From Chrysomallon squamiferum (taxonomy: Eukaryota; Mollusca; Gastropoda; Neomphalida; Peltospiridae), in contig CM022670.1 in assembly GCA_012295275.1 (NCBI GenBank), forward strand, positions 6,440,161 through 6,504,160: 64,000 bases of DNA, given 5' to 3'. The position numbers and the translations under genes were made by a program. Within the stretch, counting starts at the first letter, position 1; every line of letters begins with the position of its first letter. This document shows positions 42,441-54,111 of this stretch, piece by piece. The notes under the pieces are model-generated. The model saw only the letters and a list, made by a program, of their open reading frames with translations, had not been told where the DNA came from and searched no databases.

Positions 42441-45334
42441 TGTAGAATGTCCAAAGACTTTCTAAATGGCTTTGATTTTAGATTTGTCAGTTATATCGTG
42501 GACATTTCAGCGTGATATTTTCAGTCCTTAAGAAGAGAGCAGTAATCACTGAAAATAGCTTAGTAAACTCTAAATATACAACACGCACACGCATACACAC
42601 ATAGCGTAATTTTTTATCTTCTTTTCTTTTCTTATCGTAACCAGTTTTCAATTAGTATTTATTACGAATATCGTAAAAGGCTATGCTCGAACGACAGATC
42701 GTGAGAACGGGTGTTCAGTAAGGCATGTCATCCCAGCCTCACTTGACATAACGAGGCCAATATGAGGACTTCTGCAGAGAGACTGAAATATTCATGACTC
42801 TCGCATTGTCTTGTTACCGTGTAGTGCACTCCTGGGAAATTTCACGTAAGTCTGAAAATCATTAAACTTGTAGCGTACGCCTGATTGACTAACCCACTTC
42901 TCCATTCCCTGTCTGGTAGTAATACGCGATGCTAGATGGGCGAGTGAGAGTGGGTGAGTGATGAGCGAGGTCAGAGATGAATGAGTGAGCGAAGGAAGTA
43001 GGTGGAGGAATTAATGAATGAGAGAGGAAATGAGAAACTAAATTTTACTGAGGGTCTGAGTGAACTGGTTGTGTGTGGTCGGAGAGAGTAGATGGCGTTG
43101 ATGTTCTGGGTGAGTGAGCGAGCGAGCGAGTGAATGAATAAGTCAGAATCATTTTAACAATAAATGAATTCTCTGGTGTTCAGCTGATGAACAGACAGTG
43201 CAGTAAGTCGATACATAATAACACAGAGCAGTTTGATTTTTTTTTTTTTTTTTCATTTTTTTTAAAGATGATTGCTACCTGCTTAACGAAGTTTGGCAGT
43301 GAAGACTGATATTTTGTATCTGACAAGCTCCTCACGTGAATTACGGCTTGGTTCAAGGTGTCTTTCACATGTCGTAATCTGTAAGGGTTTTTTAACCTTG
43401 TGTGGCTTCTCTTCTTTTGTTTTTTTTTAGCGACTTCGAAATCACTAACACACGAATTACACAGCGTTCTGTTTTCACTTCAACAGATTCTACATCTCTG
43501 TTGTTTCTTTTTTATTTAGAAAAAAATAGAAAATCATATCAATAGTGAAAGGAAGAATGAGAGAAAAAAAACGAAGTAAATGAAAAAGAAATAAAGGAAA
43601 TGAGGGTGAGAGAAAAAGAAGATAAACAAAGGAAGAAAGCAAATGAAAAGATGGAGAACGCAAAGAATGAAGACAGAATGGAAAACAAACAAAACACAAG
43701 AAAGAAAGTTATTAGAAGCTCGAGTACTAAGGAATACAAATAGAAACAAAAACAAAGGCAGGAACTACACTAACTAATAGGCAGACAAAGTAAAAACTAA
43801 TTTAATTTTGTTCCAAAGTACATCACACTTCATACGTGACATATTTTAATATTGTATAGACAGACAGACAGACAGACAGATAAAGCAACATTATTACAGA
43901 TATCTAGAGTCTGATTGCGTTGTTCTTATAAAAACCAGACAGTTTTCAAAAACTGAGGTACAATCTACGTTGTTGAGAAAATCAGTTTCAAAGAAAAACA
44001 ATGAACAGACATTTATCATACACCTAAAACTAATTAATTATCTTACAAAGAGAATTTGAAATCTGATATTCTGAAACAAAATCTTGAAAGCCTGGAAACA
44101 ATACGCGAGGCATTAAAACAGAGACAGATCCGAAGTTTGGTGATGGAAGTAACAAAACCCAGTTTGTCCTTGAATAATTGTCTTTTTTTCACTATCATCA
44201 TGTGTAAAAATTTAAAAAAAAAAAATCCAGATAAAAAATAAAAGAATGGAAAAGGTTTCTGGATTAAATGTCGTAATGCAGTTATATATTAAATTTCCCA
44301 ACACTTAGAAATGCTAAAGCAAATTTCTTTCAGTATAGCGACCCATATGAGTAACAAAATACAGTGCATTGTAATGGAATTACTGTTTTTAAAACCTGTA
44401 AATTCCACAAATAATAATACAATATATTACGATTTTTCATTAACAATTTTCACTCTGGAAAACAAATCCGTCAATTCCTTGTATTGTAAAACAATATTAT
44501 CATGTCAAAATCGTTTAAAACTAACTTCCCAGTTTACATAATCAGATGTTACACTGTGAATATTTCCCTGACGTCTGTGACCATGGCGACTACCCCTCAG
44601 TGACAGGCTGGATCCGCCCTTCAAAACAAATTTTCTCTCTGTCTAATAACAAAGGGAATATAATCCTCTACTCGTGTGCAACCGTTTTCTTTTCTCTCAT
44701 GTTTTCCCAGTATCGTCTGTCCTGCATAATTTATTTTTACTTCTTCTTTGTCATTTACGTACGTAAGAATGTTTTTAGAACAATCTCCAGAGACGACGCA
44801 GAAGACGTTGTGTACGACGTTGTGACAAGGCTGATGATAAAGACAATATTTCATGTTTTCCAGCCAGACAAAGATTCCTGCTCACCAAGATCAATATTTT
44901 TATTTTAAAATATAAACTGCGACACGAAATAAAACAATTGTGATATGTGTGTGTTTGTGTATGCATATATACATAGGCACATTATGCATACATAATACAT
45001 ACACACAGACACGCACTCACACACAGTATTAAAGTACGTATTTTACCAAAATACTCAGTGATATCCAGTTTTTTACATTAATAAAATCAAACCTGTTTTA
45101 ATGTAATGTGTTTTTTTTTTATGTGTGTGTGTTACGTTGAAAAAATATTCCTATCAACAGTTTCACCTTGCTGTTCTGATAATAACAACACTTTATGCTT
45201 AGTCGACAATTTAGATCTATGTTTAGTTTTAAACAAAATGATATATTCGTTGTGTATGATAAAGGAGACATTTTAGAAAAAATACATAAAAACATACAGA
45301 CCATACTGGCTGTGTGTGTGTGCATATCGATTTG

Positions 45335-45523
<189 letters not shown>

Positions 45524-46205
45524 GCAGAATATAAGTTTATACCTAACGAACTTATATCTAAATGCTATTTTTGATTAATGATATTTTTCATTTTTTTTTC
45601 CGTTTCCAAGTCGTTCTAAATACTTTACACATCAGCAAACAGCCAAACGTCGTGATAAATACCAAAATGTGTTTGTAACGAACAATAACAAACAGCAAAC
45701 AAGACGCTTAAGTGAAGTTACGAAGTGCTGTATGCAGCAGAAAAGATTTCTCTGTCAGTTTCGATTTAGAAGCCAAGTTGTGCTGATATCAATTTATTAG
45801 AAAGCTTTCCGATGATGAGCCTAATGAAAGTGTGTTTCAGACAGAGATACGTTGTCAGTAATACTACGACAGCGACGTGACACTTTTCATTACGCTGAAC
45901 GACGACATTGCCGTATCTTCTCTACATTTTCTTTAGTTATATGACGTAAGTATTAATGAACGTCTTAGTTTATCAGTTAAGGTCGGTGAATGAAAAAGAA
46001 CAAGCGAATGCTGTTGCGACAGTTATTCTATAAATATGATGGCCATTATGATGAAGGTGACGTCGTACATGTTACCATCTTAATAAAAAAAAAATTGAAA
46101 AAAAAAACACAAAAAAAACCCCAGACGCCAATGATTTTTGTATTCAGTTTCGTTATTTTTCTGCAAGTTTTATTTTTCAAATTATGTGACTGTTTATAAT
46201 AATTC

Positions 46206-46206
<1 letters not shown>

Positions 46207-46256
<50 letters not shown>

Positions 46257-46258
46257 GT
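46207..46258. repeat. (AAT)n microsatellite
   Basis: AAT array of about 50 bp followed by AGT-type words. Confidence 0.95.
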
Positions 46259-47329
46259 AATAATAGAAATTGCTGTAGGTAGGAATAGTAGTAGTAGTTG
46301 TAGTAATTGTTTAATAGTAGTTTAAAACATCTTATTTATATAATGTAACGTCTAAGTATGTTTATAACTTTCAATATTTTGATCGTCCTGTTATTGGTTT
46401 ATAACTTTCAGTTGTCAGTCTCACTGCTACATTTGCGACTAGCAAACTTCACGTCGTCTTTGTGCTGTGTGTATTTGTGTGTTCCTGTGACATTTTCCTA
46501 ACGTATTTATTTCCACAAGTTCAACAAGTCAGTTGCTCTGACATGTTTCGTCGTTTGCCGCTGCATGTCTGTCGCTCGGTGTTACACAAACAGCCGCAGA
46601 ACAAATATCTCGAAATCACGTTAACTCAACATTCGTGTTAAAAGTGTAAATCAGTCCCCATATTAAACAGCAATTATTGTAACAGAACAAGTTTACAGAT
46701 GTCATTGAATAAAAAAAGAAAAAAAAAAAAAGAACTAACAATTTTCTTGAAGTGAACACCACAAGCCAATTCAAACAGGCGGAGTTATGGTTCCTGCCCG
46801 ACAATATGTCAGCTCAGCAGGTACCAATTAAGGATGTTCTTTCTCGTCACGTGAATTTAACTTCCGGACGTGTTCAATTCATTCACGTCTACGCTGAGTA
46901 AATAGTTCGAGTTTTATGATAAAATGGTTTCGGTATAGAGAAATGTTTGTAAAAGCTGTCGGTGTCTGAAGTTAGGAAATATCCGGTTTACTGAATTAAG
47001 ATCGTATATGACAAATTTTCATCCATACCTTAATTATATCTTTAGCCTTTGTTTTGTTAATAATAATAAATTAATTTTCGTTAATTTTGTCAATGACTGC
47101 ATGCATTAATGATGGTGTGATGATGATGATATGATCATAGTAGCAAGAGATGTTGTGTTGATGTTGATGGTAATATTTATACGAAGATGAAACAACAAAA
47201 CAAAACAAAATACCATAACAACTATATACATTTAAGTTTTATTAAAATAAATACATTTATAGCAAAACAGTATATACCTCATTATGTATACTGAAAGACA
47301 AATGAAAATCACAAATGATAATACTTGCG

Positions 47330-47333
<4 letters not shown>

Positions 47334-47371
<38 letters not shown>
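47334..47371. repeat. (AT)n microsatellite
   Basis: Pure AT array of about 38 bp, self-complementary. Confidence 0.95.
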
Positions 47372-47372
<1 letters not shown>

Positions 47373-48063
47373 TTGTTAATGCCCTTGTATTCTTTCTAAC
47401 TAATATTCTTCAAAATTAATAAGAGAAAAAACTTGTCAAAGGATTTTGGGATGTCAAAACAAAAATGTTGATTTTATTTTGTCTTTCAGTATACAGACGT
47501 GATTTTTGAATCTGAGCAAAATTTGCGGGATGAGAACACTTTAAGGCAAAGTGATTTTAAAAACCAAGCAATTGTTTTAGCCTCGATGATGACATAATGG
47601 TGATGACGTAATTAATGACGTGATATATGCCAGGCACATTACTGTTAGCAACGCTGCGTCACAGTTGGTTTATTTTCTCTAATATTTTAAAAATTCATCA
47701 TAAGTAATGGGGCAAGTTACCGATTCATGGCTAAATATGATAGATACACATAATCAGTGTTATTTAGACAAGACAAGGTGCTAAAGTATAAAGGTATAAT
47801 TCGACGAAATATTGATAAAAGATTAAGCTGCGCAACAACATAGCAGACATTTTGAGAAGGTCCTTTTTGCTATAAGGTCCCAAGTTGTGATCTTATCGAT
47901 ACAAACAACTCCCACATAATATGTGATTTCTTTTTTCTTTTTTCTGTCTCATAGACCTTTAAGTTTGTGCAGTGGACACAGATATTGATATTTAAAACGA
48001 AGCATAAAACTTAGGAAATATAAAATGTATAACTTTCCAAGGCAGTTGGTGTTTTTCAGTTAG

Positions 48064-48069
48064 TTTAAT
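48064..48069 (-). terminator. Candidate poly(A) signal ATTAAA
   Basis: ATTAAA on the minus strand, 211 nt after the stop codon of the protocadherin. The canonical AATAAA at 47669-47674, about 600 nt past the stop, is the alternative. Such hexamers are common in AT-rich DNA, so neither is certain. Confidence 0.25.
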
Positions 48070-48279
48070 AAAAATAGAGAGTGCCTTCTAAATAGTTCTT
48101 CTCCACAATGTTAATAAAATGTTTTATCAGTCACTTGTTCATTTTTGGAATGATGACGAGAGACAGTGAAAACAAATAATGGCAGTGAAAAAATGACAAT
48201 ACACATAAATATATCGTTTTCAAATTTGTTGATTGTTTTTGTTTTTTTCTTTGATTTTTTTTTTTTTTAATTATAAACT

Positions 48280-48836
48280 TTACATCACGGGTGAACTTCC
48301 GACAAACATTCCATCGATATCTTCCGAGCCAACGGTGTAGCTACCGGAAGTCGTCGTGTTTTCGTCGTCGTCTCTAACTCGCGAGGAATTCGTGAGAACT
48401 TTGACGTGAGAGAATTCTTCGCTGAACCTTGGAAAAGTGTGGTTTTTAGGCGAAAGGTCCGTTTTCCTGCTAGCCTGGTTGCTGTTGTTATAAGAAAAAT
48501 ATCGGTCTAACGTCTGTACATTGGATCGGGTTAAAGGTTCTTTTGCAAACGTCACTCGCTTTTCAAAACTCGTGCTGCGTTTGGCCTCTGCTGGGTCGTC
48601 GAACGTCAGCGCAGACAGACACGGCGTGTAGACGCCCGCCTTCCTGCTGTTCGTCATCACACTCTCCTGGTGACTGGGCGATCTGGAGTGATAATTTACT
48701 CTGCCAGGTTTAGGCACAAGACACTCGAGTTGAAAGACGCCATCTTGAATTTCTGATGATTTGCCCCGCTTGCTGACTCTGTCACCTAACTTCCGTTTTG
48801 TTCTGTGGTAGTGAACCTGTTGACCGCTGTCTTCAC
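48280..48836 (-). CDS. Protocadherin last coding exon with KRVTF (PP1-docking type) motif
   Basis: Encodes the second and third bases of Gly949, then residues 950-1133 and the TAA stop. The acceptor is TTTGTATCTGTAG|GTGAAG. The peptide is hydrophilic and Ser/Arg-rich with no predicted membrane segment. It has a basic N-terminal part (YHRTKRKLGDR, 958-968), then KRVTF at 1041-1045 and an acidic Thr/Ser-rich end. RVxF is the docking motif for protein phosphatase 1, and an RRVTF motif (CM3) in the tail defines delta-1 protocadherins in vertebrates. Together with seven cadherin repeats this suggests delta-1-like signalling capacity. The last four residues (SPVM) do not match a strong PDZ ligand. 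The open frame runs unbroken to the stop. The functional assignment of the motif is inference. Confidence 0.9.
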
Positions 48837-49202
48837 CTACAGATACAAAGCACGCACGTTATACAGCGAGCACAACATACGTCATTAAGGGGAAGGAGAA
48901 GGAGAATATGAAAAAGGAGAAGAATTAATAACCTGAACTACAAGACCAACAAAAGACCCCGAAATCTGCCTTTCTCAAAGTCAATTTTCTCCTCTCAAAA
49001 AACATTTTTTTCCATGCTTTCTCTTAGAAACGATTATTACGAAAAAACAACAACAACAACAACAACTATTACTACTACTATACTAAAAACTACAGTAAAA
49101 AATAATAAGAATATTAACAGTAGCTGTAGAAGTAGTAGTAGCAGAATAGAAGAAGTAGATACGAGAACAACAGTAAGAAGAACGTCAGCAATAAGATAAT
49201 AC
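48837..49202 (-). other. Protocadherin intron between coding exons 2 and 3
   Basis: This phase-1 intron of 366 nt has a donor GTATTA and an acceptor CTGTAG. It contains a short AAC/ACT-type trinucleotide run (about 49046-49090) and a purine-rich patch (about 48888-48925), with no other feature. Confidence 0.8.
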
Positions 49203-49326
49203 CTTCTACTTCTGACAAGATGGGTAGCTGGACGTCTTCAACACTCCCACCACGCCCACTGTCACTGGCAGTTACCTCCCCTGACGAGTCGCTGTGCAAG
49301 TCATCACCGTGTAGAAGTGAAGGACA
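49203..49326 (-). CDS. Protocadherin coding exon 2 (cytoplasmic tail segment)
   Basis: This 124-nt exon encodes residues 908-948 plus the first base of Gly949. It is preceded on the minus strand by a pyrimidine-rich tract and TTTCATTAG, and followed by GAAG|GTATTA. An in-frame stop lies immediately inside the upstream intron, so the phase-0 acceptor fixes its beginning. The peptide is acidic and Ser/Gly-rich, with the run SDSGRGGSVED near its middle. Short Asp-Ser-Gly-Arg/Gly motifs of this kind occur in the conserved cytoplasmic regions of non-clustered protocadherins. The exon joins exon 1 in phase 0 and exon 3 in phase 1. It is too short to identify alone, and confidence comes from the splice sites, the frame and the tail-like composition. 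Confidence 0.85.
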
Positions 49327-50159
49327 CTAATGAAAGTAAAACAGATAAAATAATTATCTAAAGTGAATGAATGTGACCGCAGTTATAACCACTCAGACAT
49401 GTGTTCATTGAATAGCAGAAACATATTAAAATGTTCTATTACGAATTAACTGTTTGTATTACCATCATCAACATCATTACCATCACTGCATGGCAGCATC
49501 ATACTAACATAATTATAATTAATTATTTAGAAAATTTTGAGGATGCCAAAATGTGTAATAATATGTAGATATCGTATGTACATAATTTAACATAATATAA
49601 CTTATTATGAGCATTACATGCAAATCAAGGACTTAATTTGACTGTTTTTAATAAATAAGAAATTACGTTAATAAATATAAAATTATTAATAATCTTTTTG
49701 AACGCTGCAAACTGCTATTAAATAATGAATTACAATAATTTACATTAAAAAAAATAAAATATAAAATTATAAAATCAATAAATAAATTGTTAACACAGTT
49801 TTAATATATACTGCCAACACAAAGAATATTTAAACCAAAGTGACCATCATAACAAATACAAACTAACCACGTGTTCGTGTAGATCTATATTGAATATACG
49901 ACTAAAGCATTAAAGAGAAAAATTATTTAAGTTTATTTAAATAGGACGACGAAGAAGATTTTGCAAATATTTAATTTAGCATATCGTAAATGAAACGACA
50001 AACGTATGGCTTTGTAGTTTGCGTGTCACGTTTTGCGTAAAATCTATCTAACGCCAGATTTCTGTGCCAAACTGGGTATTACTACGTTACAGACGTTGAA
50101 ATGTTAGCAAACAGAATAATATTTACTGTAAACACACGACCGACACGTTTATAAATATC

Positions 50160-50440
50160 CAAATACGATCTGTTGACATTTGCGAGCTCTTTGTGACGAC
50201 AATTACTTGTAAACTGATTTTCCATACACCTGTGCAGATTTTCGCAGCGCTCATGTTCCAGATGCTTTTATGAAATAAACGGAATAATTTGGAACTAATT
50301 CAACATACATTCCATTCTTCAAGCCCCGGGCAAAGGGATTGTAATCCCGTGTTTGCAGTCGTAAAATAAGCCAAAGGTTAAAACGCTTCGTCTCCGTTTC
50401 TGTTGGATTTTCTCAAAGCAAATATTGACGTAAGCTGTTT
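50160..50440. promoter_or_regulatory. Intronic candidate enhancer of the protocadherin
   Basis: Repeat-free stretch within the intron after coding exon 1. It contains ACACCTGTGCAG (E-box), ACATTCCATTC (TEAD-like) and the inverted site GGGATTGTAATCCC (50335-50348, two facing K50-homeodomain-like cores). Assignment rests on word content only. Confidence 0.3.
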
Positions 50441-51673
50441 GGTTTGTCATAGAAGGTAAGTAGGTATTATTGGCAAATTATGACGTTAAACATAAGCAGG
50501 GTAATCACTGGGATACAAAAAGATCAGGTGGTTTAATAACGTTATATACAAGAATGACAGTTACAGAAGTACGAGCAGATCTGTGTGTTAGTTAAACCTG
50601 GACAAAACACGAGGTAGAAAATAACTTACGTGTTTTGTTGATGTTTGCTAAAGAATTAAAAACCCAATGTTGATGTTAAGATATACTGATTTCTTTTTGT
50701 TCTTGTTGTTCCCGTCGTTGTTTTTTTTTTTTTTTTTTTTTTTGTATGTTTAGTTTTATTGTTCGTTCTTGTCTCTTTTTTTCTTCTTTTTGTTTGTTTT
50801 CTTTTATTTTAGGTCGTTTTTTCTTCTTTTTTTAACGAATGTTTATTGCTAATGTTGTTTTTTTATTTGTCATTATTTCTTGTTTTCTTTTCTTTTTTAG
50901 CTTTCCGAATTTATTTACTGAACTTTTATAAAAAAAAATATTAAAAAAAAGAAGAAAAACTTGTTTATTTTAATTCTATTTCAGAAATTACAGTAGTTCA
51001 TTAATTCTCTTTCTCACTCTCTCATCTTTATTTTTATCTTTGATTTTCTTTCATTCTTGCTTTAAACCCATCTCTCGCCTTTCCTTTCCCTCTCCCGTTT
51101 TAACGTTATCTCACTCATCCTCCCTTATCTTCCTCCCTCTCTCTTTTCTAATCATTATTACATGCAGATCTCCGACATATTTTTTCTTTATCTATCTATC
51201 TATCTTTCTCTATTTGTCTATCACGTCATATAAAAAAAAAAAAAAACCCACTAAGGCTAAATTCTTTAAATATTAAACTCTGTTTCTCCAGAGACCAAAT
51301 TGAAGCCATTACTTGCTGATCACTTGGTCCATGAATCAGAAAGTCCAAGGAAAGTGAACAAATCAATACACGCGAAGTGGTTGCGTTTTCACATTAAGTT
51401 ACTTGCAGCATTTGATATCTTCGCTCGCAAGAGCTTTTAGATTGTAAGTAATGTTTGATAAAATAATACCTCGTACATCGCGCTTAATGTCTTTTCAGTT
51501 TTATCTATTTCGAAACGGGAGAGGGCAGATGGGGGAGAGAGATGCTGGGGAGAAAGAGGAAGATACGCTGGAGTAATAGGGGTAGAGGTAGAGAGCGACA
51601 TAAAGAAAGAAATGAAAAAAAAGAAGAGAAAAACGAAGGCGCGGAGAAAAAGGAATGAGATTAAGGCGACTGT

Positions 51674-51676
<3 letters not shown>

Positions 51677-51770
<94 letters not shown>
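51677..51770. repeat. (GA)n microsatellite in protocadherin intron
   Basis: AG array of about 94 bp passing into a short GT run. On the gene's (minus) strand it reads as a long CT tract. Confidence 0.97.
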
Positions 51771-51772
<2 letters not shown>

Positions 51773-52186
51773 TGTGTGTTTGTGTTCGTGTTTAAATGAG
51801 AGAAATATACATGTGTTGTTTATTTACACTCCATTTTATTGTTCGAATAAAATTATTTTTTATTATTAACTAATTTGATTTATTTTATCATTTTCTATAA
51901 CATTAATTTATTTTCTGTTATTGTAGTTTATTACTGCAGCTGCTGTCATCAGTTACTCAGAGATTTCGGAGTAAATTAATTTTTTTTTTTATCAAACAAA
52001 TGAGAAATCCTTTCTTTCTTCGCCTGATTCTGTTACCTTAATTGTTTTTGTTTTTTTCTGATTGATCACTCTCTGCGCATTTTATCTTTTTAAGAATTTC
52101 TTATGCTAAAGAAATACAAAACCTGACATAAAACTTGGGAATCTAATTTCAGAAATGTTAGCACATGAGAAAAAAAAAGTCTATCG

Positions 52187-52518
52187 AATTAGCTGTTCTA
52201 CACGTAATAAAATATATCACACTGTTTCTATTAAAATACATCACGCTGCTCATATTAAAATTCAACGGCATCTGCTTAATTAGCTGTTTTACACGTATTA
52301 AATTACATTACGTTGTTCGTATTAAAATACAACGTAAACATCATCTGCTGAATTAGCTGTTTTACACGTATTAAATTACATTACGTTGTTCGTATTAAAA
52401 TACAACGTAAAACATCTGCTGAATTAGCTGTTTTACACGTATTAAATTACATTACGTTGTTCGTATTAAAATACAACGTAAACATCATCTACTGAATTAG
52501 CTGTTTTACACGTATTAA
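52187..52518. repeat. Minisatellite, 71-73-nt units
   Basis: Copies begin with AATTAGCTGT at 52187, 52278, 52351, 52422 and 52495. The three central units are almost identical (73, 71 and 73 nt) and the last is partial. The first interval, 91 nt, is diverged and itself contains about three related stretches of about 25 nt, hinting at how the unit arose. Each central unit holds an inverted repeat (TTACGTTGT and ACAACGTAA, 12-nt spacer). Confidence 0.9.
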
Positions 52519-52884
52519 AGCTGTATATTTTAGTTATGATATAGTCTAACGTATAACGTTGTAAGCATGCAAACTGTACTGTGTATATTTATGTAAAATG
52601 TATCAAAATATTCTGTACATTGAAAAATCACGTTACGTGTTAAGCACAATTCTGGATAATTACTTTTCTTTATTCTACATATAAAACTACTTTTGTATAC
52701 TTATACGTGCAAAATTCCAGATAAACACACATATATACATATATACTCACATATTTATACATGCATATATACATAATTATATACACACATACACAGACGT
52801 ACATAGACACACATTTGTGCATACATATACACATACATACATATATACACACACAACACACGCACGCACGCACTCACACACTCT

Positions 52885-52941
<57 letters not shown>

Positions 52942-53599
52942 TATATATTATTCAGCTACATCTTACGTATCAGATTATTATCAGATTATTACACACTGTA
53001 AAATTCTGCACGAGGTCAAGCACGTTTAAGAAAATAAATCTATCGATGTAACATTAAGAATTTATTAATAAATATTCCGACTGACAGCCCTACAGAAATC
53101 CAAAACTGATCTGAGCCTATTACACTACTCTATACATACAAACTAGATTCCGCCGTTCTTGCTACACGAGGTACTCGTAAGAAATTGTTCCTAACAAAAG
53201 GTCAAGAATGTGAGGATAATAATTATCATCACTGTCGATTTGTTACGATCGTGTTTAAGTCGTGCTTTCTGGGTGTTTCTCGATATGTGTGTGAAGTGGC
53301 TGTTTGACCTTTTTTCTGAAGTCTTTAGTATTTTAGTTCCCACAAATTTAGTGTTTTTACTCTTGTTTCACGTGTTAATGTTTTGTGTTATGGGACTGGT
53401 GTGATTCTCAAAGGGTTCCTGCTGTTTTGTATGTTGCTACCACATTACAAATGTTACTACTGCTGCAGTCGCTTTTAACACTTACACCATGCGTATTGAT
53501 TTTATTTTGTTATTAACAATATCACTACCACTGCTATCTCTACTGTAGTTACTTTTATCACGAACCTGCTTACACGGCTATTTATTAATATATTATTAT

Positions 53600-53629
53600 A
53601 TTATTACTATTACTACTACTATTACAACA

Positions 53630-53663
<34 letters not shown>

Positions 53664-53793
53664 TTACTGAAGTCACCATCAGCTACATGACAGTTACAAA
53701 TTCCAAAATCTACAGTCGTCACTACTACTACTACTACTACTACTCTACTACTATTACTACTACTACCACTACTACTACTACTAATACTAATAC

Positions 53794-53846
<53 letters not shown>
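53600..53846. repeat. ACT and ATT trinucleotide arrays in protocadherin intron
   Basis: ACT array to about 53662, a unique stretch of about 55 bp, a second ACT array, then an ATT array of about 50 bp. Confidence 0.93.
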
Positions 53847-53848
<2 letters not shown>

Positions 53849-54093
53849 AAAGGTTATCATATTAAAAGTAATTTAATTACTAATGTTATTTTATCACTGT
53901 TACTAACATTAGAACCGGGCAGCTATCGTTTCTGTTACTACTAATGCTAATGATGATTTCGATAAGGACGATTATAATGATGATTATCATAATGTTGGTA
54001 AAGACGATGATGATACCACCAGTGCTGGTAGAAAGACAGGATCACGAAGTTTACTACAATGAAATAAAGTGACGTGCTACACAAACAGCTAAT

Positions 54094-54111
54094 TTATGAT
54101 AAGTTACTCAC
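54094..54111 (-). other. In-frame readthrough extension past the exon 1 donor
   Basis: If the GTGAGT donor is not used, translation continues for five codons (VSNLS) to TAA at 54096-54094. This would give a 912-residue short-tail form lacking the KRVTF exon. AATAAA on the minus strand at 53581-53586 could end such a transcript. This is a possible alternative product with no expression evidence. Confidence 0.3.

Larger units (their letters stand above)
49327..54111 (-). other. Protocadherin intron between coding exons 1 and 2
   Basis: This phase-0 intron of 4785 nt has a GTGAGT donor and a TTTCATTAG acceptor. It holds a poly-T tract near 50720-50742, a long GA array (51677-51770), a 73-nt minisatellite (52187-52518), CA/TA arrays (about 52850-52950) and ACT/ATT arrays (53615-53845). 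Two stretches free of simple repeats (about 50160-50440 and 51290-51520) are possible regulatory DNA. I see no additional coding exon. Confidence 0.8.
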
